From Leucocoprinus leucothites (taxonomy: Eukaryota; Basidiomycota; Agaricomycetes; Agaricales; Agaricaceae), in the NCBI GenBank assembly GCA_013368445.1, contig JAACJO010000005.1, forward strand, positions 1,798,001 to 1,862,000: 64,000 nt of DNA, read 5' to 3'. Of the stretch, positions 56,294-64,000 are shown piece after piece. The first letter of the stretch is position 1, and each line of letters opens with the position of its first letter. The notes below the pieces were generated by a model. That model was not told where the DNA came from. It saw nothing but the letters and a program-made list of their open reading frames with translations, and ran no database searches. Position numbers and translations under genes: made by a program.

Positions 56294-59200
56294 TTACAGG
56301 AGGCTGTCGATGGCCCTCCGCATATCATATCCATGTTTCTCGAGAGCTTCAACAGCTTGGCTTCTGCTGAACCCCATCGCAGTGATCTGCTTAACGGCCT
56401 CGACATCATCGTCACTCGCTGGTGTCTTCGTTCTAATGTCTTCAATTGGTGGAGCGAGGGTTGATGGTGGTGGGGGCATTGGTTCTGGGTTCTTGTTCTT
56501 TTTCTTTCCAAATGGGAATCGAATCTGAAATGAAAAATGATGAATATCTCATGGTCAAAGAGACGACAAGAGAAACACTCACGCTCAGTTTTGAGTGCCT
56601 TGTAGTGGATTCTTTCAACTTCTCGTGGCTATCTTTGGACGAGGTAGATTTCCTAGGCGCAGAAGGAGATGTAGGACGAGGGCCAGGGGAAGAGGTTCGA
56701 TTCACTGAGGGTCGAGGAGATGAAGCGTCAAGTGCTTTCGGCGAGACTGGCCCGGACGTTGGAAAAGGCTTTGACGAGGGTGTTTGGGGTTCGGTGGTTG
56801 TGCCCTTTGAAGAACTCATGAAGGATGATTCCAGATTCAAGTTGGGGTTAGTGTCAAAAGTTGCAAAAGTGTCATCAAACGAGGTTGGTTTAGCAGCCTC
56901 GGGTTGTGCTGCAGAGCCATTGGTAACTGGGGCAGCCACGGTTTGCTGTTGAGTAGCGGGAGTAGTACTCGGGGCTGCGAAGATGTCGTCAAAGGACGGT
57001 TGTACGGGAGAGGCTGTTACCTGTGGAGCCGATGCGGGAGCCGAGGTAGTAGGTGTCACTGTTGTCGTTGGTTGAGGAAGGGGGGACACAGGCACCCCTC
57101 CAGCTGCGCCGAAGTCGAAGCTATCCTCGAACCCATCAAAAGAGAATTGAGCTGGTTTTGCCGATGGAGGGGGAGAGAATCCGCTGAGAGTCTCGTCAAA
57201 AGCATTGACGTCGGCGGTATCATTATATTTGGGCAGCTCAGAAGGTTGGCTTGTAGTTGAGATATCAAACGGGCTAGACGACGGCTTGGGTGCTGCAGGC
57301 GATGAAGTAGCAGCAGGGGGAGCAGCGGGGGTATCACTCGAGCCGAAGATGTCGTCAAAGGCAGTTTCTGTCTGAGCTTGGGGAACGGTAGCAGCAGGTG
57401 CCGATGGTGTTGCCTCGGCGAATGTGTCTTCTGCCTTCGAGGGAGCTGTCTTTTCCTTCGCCTTTTGTGCTACTTCAGCCAGAGGCGAATCATCATCATC
57501 ATCCGAATCATCACTATCTGAATCATCAACTTCGAGCTCTTGAAGCTTGGTGTCTAGATCCGTCATAGATTTCTCAGTATCTTTCTTCTGTACTCCAGCC
57601 GAAGGGACGTCTTCGAGGGGAGGGAAAGTAGTAGAGGCGTCGTCAAGAGTAGGGAACCTAGCTTTGGCCGAGCTAGTGAGATTGTCTGAACCCTCCAATG
57701 GCGGATCATTAGTTGCCGTTGTTGGGGGAGTTACGAATTGCTCAGTGCTCGCCGCGGTCATAGGTGAAGCTGAAGCAGTGGAGCCTTTTAGAAATCAGCG
57801 TTAAGATCATTCAAGTTATGGTCACTCACCGATGTCGATGTCTTTTAGTACAGATTCACCGTTAATCTGAGCAACTGGTTTGGAAGTCTCTTCAGCTGCA
57901 GACGCAGTCACCGGTGCGGGTGCAGGTTCAGCGGCGGGCTCCGACTCGTCAACTCCGAAAAAGTCATCAAAGGATGCTTGGGGTTCTGGCTTAGCCTGGC
58001 CGTTCTGGCCTTCTGCAGATGCAGTTGAGAGAGAGGTCAAGGCAGGACCGTTGAATGGAATAAAAGGCGATTGGGACCGGGAACTCGGTGAACTCGACAT
58101 GCCCAGCCGTTCGAATGGGTTGTTGCTCTTGCTGATCGACACAGGCTCGGGTGAAGCTGGAAGGGGGTGCGCGGCTGCTATATCAACAGTATCCTGTGAG
58201 AGCGCCCGGACTGGTTTTGGTTGCTCAATAAATTGAGCCGCCTGAGTCTCAACCTCTTCTGCTTCCTTCGTGACGGTCTGAACCTCAGCATTGGCCTCCT
58301 CCAACTCCTTTTCAGCTTTGGCCCTTTCAGCTTCCTTTGTCGCCAGCTGCTTGCGAGCAATAGCAAGTCGCCCTTTCTGCTGTTTAGCTTCCTTTTTGGC
58401 TTTCTCAACTTCGCCTTTAAGTTGATCTGCTTGCTGTCCAGCGTCGATCATGCGTTTATGAAGGTCCCTCGCTTCTTCTTTGTCACGTAAGAAGGCCTGC
58501 TCAATTTCAGCCTTCTCAACCCGGATAGCACTGAGCTCGCTCTCCGAGCGGATCAACTCCTCTCTGGTCTTCTGAATCTCAGCCGACTGAGTGGTGAACC
58601 GCTCGTTGAGCTGCGACAGCAGAGTTACTTCGGTATCGTATGCTGCCTTTGCCGAGGACAGCTGTGTCTGGAGTGCCGTGAGCTCAGCAGCCTGGGTTGC
58701 GAGAGTGCTTCCTAGTTTTGCTCGCTCGACTTTCGCAGTCTCGAGAGATCTGTTGGTGGATTGTAATTGGTTACGAACATTCCCAAGTTCGGCGCTCTGA
58801 TCTTGGAGAGGGGGAGAGGTAGTGTGGGGGCGATCCTCATGGTCTCCCATGAGGTCAGAAGTGAATGCTGTTGTACAGTTGTCAAATTGCGTTATACCTG
58901 ACTACAAAAAACCACTTACTTGCACCGAAAGGCGATGAAGCCGAAGCGGGGGCGAAGGGATCACCGGTGTTGCTACGCTGGGGTACAGGAGGAACAGCTG
59001 TTGCACCGGTACTCTGGGGCTGAAGGACAGACATAGTGCCAGTTGCTTGGGGTGAAACAGCTGAGGCGGGAGGAGTGTCGTCGAAGTCCAAAAGATCGCG
59101 AGGGGGCTCAGCTTGTGGTGGAGGGGGCTGGAAGAAAGATGTTTGTTTTCTCAGCGAAGGCGGTATCAAAGAAGGTGGTAATGAAGCGGGCAACGGCTGG

Positions 59201-60528
59201 CCAGCAAGTTTCTTCCTGATGAGATGACATGCAATAGCAAATCCGTCGCGAGTCAAACGACCATCACTATTGATGTCGGCCAGATCCCTACAATGACATT
59301 AGGAGAAAAGTCTTATGGTCATGTATTTAGCATACCAAATTTGTGCGAGAACCTCGCCGGGAAGTGTCGACTTGAGCATGAAGGGAACGGCGATGTCTCC
59401 CTCAATATACCCGACATTCTGTGTGTCAAGTTGACCATTGAAAATAGCATCCGCCTCTGCTTTTTCCATCGGACTAACGTCCCAAGCATCGTTTCCGTTT
59501 CCTTGTGCAGCAGAGATCGGTCGGGGTGGAGCTGGAGAGGGACGAGCAGGAAGGTTTGGTGCACGAGGTTGAGAAGAAATACCAGTATGGTCTGATGCAA
59601 GGGGCTGACTCTGGCCTGTATAATGAGGCTGTAATCGACCAAAACTGCTCCCAAGGGGGCTCAAGGAGCCACTATTACCAGACATGTGGGTTGTAATTGA
59701 AGAAGGCGCGTTAGACGATGGACCTCTAGCTTGCTCGTATAAACCAGGCGGGATCGTCGTCGGCACGAAGGTAACTTGCTGCGTCATCAAACCCTGGATG
59801 AAGTACATAGCGATAGTGAAGTCCGTAACATCCAAGGCGCCACGATCTTGTGTGTCCGCTAGGTTCCTGCACAGAATAATTGAGAAGACAGCCCTGAATG
59901 TGGTACGTATACTTGCCATATTTGCAGGAGTTGATCATTGGATAACTTCGATTTGAGAAAGATATCTCGCGACTTTTCGCCTATAAGTCCTACTGTGAGC
60001 TACATATATGAAACAAATGAAGAGAACGTACCACTCAGTAAACCATTTGTAGGGCCAGAGCGGTTGAATATGTTCTGGAATTTGATCTTATCTTGGGGAG
60101 AGAGTGGAGGGAACCCTGGAGGGGGGGACTTGGGAATTGACGCGCCGGTGTTATGCCGAGGGATGGAGCTATACCCATCGATGGTTGCGAGTGGACTCGC
60201 TGCATGTAGAGATGAGTATGGTAGCCAGAGAGTATCCAGAGTACAGCTGACCTTTTGCAAGGAGGGCAGGGGTTACTTTAGAGCCAGCCTGCGCGTGACC
60301 AATAAGGCGCAGAGCTTTTGCAGTGCCCATCTTGGAGAGCCAACCATTGTTCTCCTCATCTGCAATATTCCATATTTCTCCCAGCACTGGCCCCGGTAGC
60401 TTTGCCCCACCAAACACTTTGACAGCAACGTCACCATTTAGAATACCAAGTTTCTGCTTGTCCGCCTGAGCAAAAATCTGGTTAACAAGACCAAGTTCAG
60501 CAGGAGTGGCCGTGAAAGATGCGGACAT
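56294..60528 (-). CDS. EDE1: Ede1/Eps15-like endocytic scaffold
   Basis: Early endocytic scaffold that gathers adaptors and ubiquitinated cargo at the plasma membrane. The ATG complements 60526-60528 ([20 protein letters not shown]). EH domain 1 ends [21 protein letters not shown]2 follows a proline stretch ([40 protein letters not shown]). EH3 is [20 protein letters not shown] and [21 protein letters not shown] coiled coil of about 230 residues ([20 protein letters not shown] to [20 protein letters not shown]) comes next. A long Ser/Thr/Pro/Ala region carries repeated FDD-type motifs. A basic patch ([15 protein letters not shown]) precedes the C-terminal UBA ([20 protein letters not shown]), with the stop at 56294-56296. 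About 1,250 residues, in the usual order for Ede1. Confidence 0.94.
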
Positions 60529-60965
60529 GGTGTCCGGACAGAAGGAGAGAGACTACAGTGGGAGGGGTAATTGGTATGCGCTAAGGCGCTCACTCCCGTC
60601 CACCATCTTGTCCTTCCCACGCTCCCCAGCCGAGGGCGCTCACTGGGCGCTCCGTGACAGACATGGGTACCCTCAACCTGAAGCACATACTGCCATGCGT
60701 TATGTACCCGCAAGCAATACTAATATTAAATCTGACGTGCTTCGACTTCTATCTTCTAGAATTTATGCTTGTGGACTCAGTGGGACATTTTCCGAGTGCA
60801 CAGGTCCGACAACAACGCTCATTAAAGCACGTGACTACAACGCGTTCGATTTCAACTTTGATCACGCCCAACTACCTTGAACCTTCCCCACTTCCCCAGC
60901 TGCCATCTTTTCCTTACTTCCTGTAATTTAGACCTCTCAATACCCCTTTCTTCATATCTTACACA
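60529..60965. promoter_or_regulatory. Bidirectional promoter of EDE1 and the UBE2C-type gene
   Basis: 437 bp between divergent start codons. On the plus strand CACGTGAC is at 60828-60835 and ACGCGT at 60840-60845, only a few bases apart. The former is a bHLH-type site and the latter the MCB box of G1/S factors in other fungi. The site roles are inferred. Confidence 0.45.
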
Positions 60966-61874
60966 ATGGATCAAGTCACCTCGTCTCTAGCTTCTCGCAC
61001 GCCTGCTAAGTCCAATGTACAGAGTTCGAACCAGCAGTCAGCTGGTAGTGTCACGAAACGGTAAGTTGTCAAACTCGAGTGATGAAGTTTGAAAACTCAT
61101 GCGCTAGAGTAGACTCTCTAACGAGCTTATGACCTTGATGGTACGTCTCCTGTGCTTTCAGTCCTACTCGTCTTGCTCATTTTCTTCTTTAGATGTCGTC
61201 CTCTCCCGGAATTGTATGTGCCAGCTGAACATAGTGACTATTTATATCTCTAAAGCAAAATTTAGTCGGCCTTCCCGAAGAACGATGGAAATTTGTTCGA
61301 CTGGGTCGGGACTATTGAAGGACCAGCGGGAACAGTAAGCTTTATTCATGGTTATCCTCGGTTCGATGCCCACATCACCAATCCAGATTTACGGAGGCCT
61401 TACTTTCAAAATATCGATTTCTTTCCCTCCCAATTACCCATACGTTGCACCAACAATCAAATTCGAAACGCCCTGCTTCCACCCTAACTTTGATATCAAC
61501 AGCGGCGCTATCTGCCTTGATATTCTACAGGCAAGCTGATATGATTTTTCAGTGCTCCACCTTATTTTAAACACTCATCTTTACAGGATAAGTGGTCCGC
61601 TGTGTATAGCGTTCAGACTATTCTCTTGTCTCTGCAGTCTCTCCTGGGTGGTGTGTCCTTGTGCCTCTTACTCGTAGCATATCATTGTTGACACGGACTT
61701 GCGTGCAGAGCCCAATAATGCCTCTCCTCTGAATCCTGAGGCTGCATCTCTCTGGGATAACCCCGAGAGTACGTTTATCCCCGTTACGTTCTTGACAAAG
61801 ATCTCACTATGCCCACAGATTTCAAAACCCAGCTTATGAAGCACTACCGCCCAATTAATAGCGACTCGGCATAA
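60966..61874 (+). CDS. Ubiquitin-conjugating enzyme E2 C (UBE2C/UbcH10 type)
   Basis: E2 that works with the anaphase-promoting complex to start ubiquitin chains on mitotic substrates. The ATG at 60966 gives a Ser-rich N-terminal extension ([20 protein letters not shown]) then [13 protein letters not shown]. Exons continue with [39 protein letters not shown], the HPN motif in [16 protein letters not shown], and [20 protein letters not shown] with the active Cys at codon 61513-61515. [20 protein letters not shown], an UBE2C-type segment, is split by an intron. The end NSDSA has its TAA at 61872-61874. About 175 residues matches UBE2C, and the N-terminal extension separates it from general Ubc4/5 enzymes. 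Five or more short introns. Confidence 0.93.
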
Positions 61875-62778
61875 TCGGTAAACCAATATGATCCGTGCTT
61901 ATTTCTGCATACACTTTTGAACTGTTGTCGTTATAATTGTCATAATACTCTCGCATGTTTTCAACGCAAGCATCGCTTTTGCACTGATTCACCACATTTG
62001 GAGGCAAACGGAAGATTGACTAATTTCATGTATAGAATGAGGTCTGTACGGAATGTATGTAACGAAATACGAGCCCCAACGCTATGTGTATCTGAGAGAG
62101 AAATCAGTATGGACGTTGAAAGAAAAGACGTAGACGACAAGCGGGTCAGAGATTCGATGCATTTCAACAAGCACTTCACCCGCCTCCCTTTTGTACACAA
62201 GGAGACTTTGGTATGGGCAAAGGGCATTCATGTCCGCCCATCGACAGATTTTCATCCTAAAAGCGCAACAAGACAGATGCTCACCTATATCGCCGCAGAG
62301 TGTGAACAAAGGCTTAATAAGTAAAAAGAGAAGTGGTCAGTATCATATCGGAAGGCAAAACGCGAAAATCGAAGGTATGGATCAGACAAGGCTGAAATCA
62401 ATAAAGCATTCGTCACTTTGCGCTGAGCGCTCGGAATGTGGTAAAGTATGGTATATAATTGGATCATCACTACAAATAAAGAGGGAATGTAATGCTCACC
62501 TGTTAAACTTATTGCAGCTGGAAGGATGAAGAACAAGAGGGAATAAAGAACGAAGCAAGAAGAAAACTCGCGAGAGTGCCAGAAAAATTTGATGGGCGTG
62601 CACGTGATACGGCTAGTTATCTTTTCCAAAGATTAGATAGTGTGTCACCAATCATTTCCACCACTACTTACAAAGAGGGAATGAACAGCCCTTGCATTCA
62701 AATCTTTCCTTCCCCCAATCCACCTCTTCCGCAATCCATATAGGCGTAACCAAGAAATAATCACCGCACCACTCCACG
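61875..62778. other. 0.9-kb interval between E2 and FES1 genes
   Basis: A 904-bp interval without a supported gene. Open frames of up to 135 codons exist on both strands (61917-62324 plus, 62285-62629 minus), but composition is mixed and no domain is seen. CACGTGA is at 62601-62607, about 170 bp before the FES1 ATG. Confidence 0.3.
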
Positions 62779-64000
62779 ATGCAGTCACTCCTCCGTTGGT
62801 CGATAGAAAACTCAACGCCACAAGATGGTGCTCCAAGCGACAGACCTCCTGTATCAAATCAAAAGTTGGATCCCGGAATTATTGATATGATTCTTGGGAG
62901 ACCCGACGCGGAACAGATGAAAGAGGATGTTGCTACTGCGACTGATACAAGCAAGAGCGAAGATGAGAGATTGGCTGCACTGGATCATCTAGAGATGGTG
63001 AGCTTGGCTTCTCGAGTTCTGATATCAGCTCATATTCATGTCGTTTGTGTTGTGACACTAGCTTGTTGAACAAATTGATAATGCGAATGGTGAGATTAAT
63101 GTATACCACAGTTGCGATTGACGAGTATTTATGGAGGACTTGGCAGACTTGCAAAAGCTGAAGCTTTGGGAGCCGTTGGTATCACTACTTGATTCAACAG
63201 AGTCCTCTACGGAGATCAAAGTACAGATTCTCTGGGTCATAGGCACTGCTATACAAAACAACCCTCAAGCACAGGATGTGGTACGTTCACAGTTCTCCGA
63301 GCTGGAATGGCGAGCTCTGATCTCATTCCTTGGTCGTTAGTATCTTGCGTGTAGTCCTCTATCAACGCTCCTCGGGTTCCTCGTGCCTTCTCCGTCTTCA
63401 ACTTTGGCAGCTAGGGCGAAGGCTCTCTATACACTCTCGGGCTTGCTCAAGCACAACGCCCCAGCTGTCAAGGAACTAGACAAACCGGGGATCAACGGCT
63501 GGAGAATATTGCGAGAAGCCTTACAAGGTATCTTTTTCTGGTCTTCTTGTATTCGTCCTCGTTCTCAATTATCTGTAGACCCTGAAATATCAGTCCGCAG
63601 AAAGACAGTGTTCCTCCTCAATGCTCTCATTTTACCAGCAACCCCGACTCCAGCAGCGACCCAACACAATCCACCTCTGCTCATTGGCTCGCAATCACAA
63701 TCTACTGTTGTGGAGGGTTTGACTACAATCAATGCTCCATCAGCCACCTCGGTAACCAGCGTTGGCCCCGATTTACATACAGTCGACGAACCGAATGCCA
63801 ATAGTCCAGACCCAATCCATGCAAATTCGCACTCGGCCCATTTGCAAAATCCATCCAGAAGTGATACCTCAAGGATTGCGCTTGAGGCTTTTGGGAGATA
63901 TGATATTGTAGATGCTATCGTTCTGGCTGTGACGAGCCCATTACCTTATGGGGAGGATGGAGAAAATGATAAACCCGATGCTGACTTTGAAGAAAAAGCG
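62779..64000 (+). CDS. FES1: Hsp70 nucleotide exchange factor Fes1, cut by the right edge
   Basis: Cytosolic armadillo-repeat factor that releases ADP from Hsp70 and directs misfolded proteins to degradation. The ATG at 62779 gives MQSLLRWSIENSTPQDGAPS, the family's conserved start (LLKWSIENS type). DPGIIDMILGRPDAEQMKED is followed by ERLAALDHLEM, then after introns LADLQKLKLWEPLVSLLDST, IKVQILWVIGTAIQNNPQAQ, SSTLAARAKALYTLSGLLKH and RRKTVFLLNALILP, the armadillo units. A Ser/Thr/Pro linker (SATSVTSVGPDLHTV) then precedes a last helical segment, ALEAFGRYDIVDAIVLAV, in the exon that reaches base 64000. The stop codon is outside the window. Confidence 0.92.

Noticed and set aside
56446..57260. 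Plus-strand frames of 118-168 codons opposite EDE1
   Set aside because: They mirror the Ser/Thr/Pro-rich low-complexity coding region of EDE1; no independent domain.
61917..62629. Frames of 88-135 codons between the E2 and FES1 genes
   Set aside because: No ATG in good context for the longest, mixed composition, and no splice-linked continuation.

Overview
The window is nuclear DNA from a filamentous basidiomycete, most likely an Agaricomycete. I infer this from dense genes on both strands, many short GT-AG introns (about 50-65 nt) with CTAAC/CTGAC-type branch sites, compact intergenic spacers, and proteins of fungal type throughout. These include a GPI-anchored fungal amylase-family enzyme, fungal-type tetraspanin, Ede1, Scy1, Gea, Fes1, and the ZUP1 deubiquitinase in place of a UFM1 pathway. 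I cannot assign an order or species. I find no bacterial operons, CRISPR array, rRNA, recognisable tRNA or intact transposon.

Layout, left to right. 1-4.3 kb: a sugar transporter (minus strand, running off the left edge) head-to-head with a secreted, probably GPI-anchored GH13 enzyme of the alpha-glucanotransferase type. 4.7-10.6 kb: gamma-tubulin, MBF1, a tetraspanin and a BMT2-like rRNA methyltransferase. 10.6-17.5 kb: a small orphan ORF, a cytosolic 5'-nucleotidase-like phosphoesterase, a small membrane protein, and a long acidic protein with a C-terminal nuclear signal. 18.2-25.8 kb: RNA polymerase III subunit C82, an MPPED-like phosphoesterase, and SPT16 of the FACT complex. 25.9-33.5 kb: a polytopic membrane protein, an unexplained 1-kb gap, a small unknown gene, and the HRQ1 helicase. 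33.5-45.1 kb: SCY1 pseudokinase, an arrestin-like protein, mitochondrial 3-hydroxyisobutyrate dehydrogenase, an atypical SDR, and a cytochrome b561. 45.3-52.2 kb: the Arf-GEF Gea/GBF1 and proteasome alpha-4. 52.4-64 kb: ZUP1, TFIIH subunit MAT1/Tfb3, Ede1/Eps15, UBE2C-type E2, and Fes1 (running off the right edge).

Most genes are housekeeping. They fall loosely into carbohydrate/cell wall (transporter, GH13), transcription/chromatin/RNA (MBF1, C82, SPT16, MAT1, BMT2), membrane traffic (SCY1, Gea, Ede1, arrestin-like) and ubiquitin-proteasome (alpha-4, ZUP1, UBE2C). Several pairs share short divergent promoters, and several convergent pairs have stop codons only about 30 bp apart. I do not see a clearly new multi-gene system. 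The most unusual points are the GH13 enzyme with both region-I and region-IV histidines replaced and a 7-nt micro-exon in its nucleophile motif; a divergent gene pair with start codons 15 bp apart; an array of FDDxF-like motifs in Ede1; an SDR without its YxxxK motif; and a few conserved-looking proteins I cannot name. Exon junctions were set by eye from splice signals and family conservation, so gene ends are firmer than every internal boundary.
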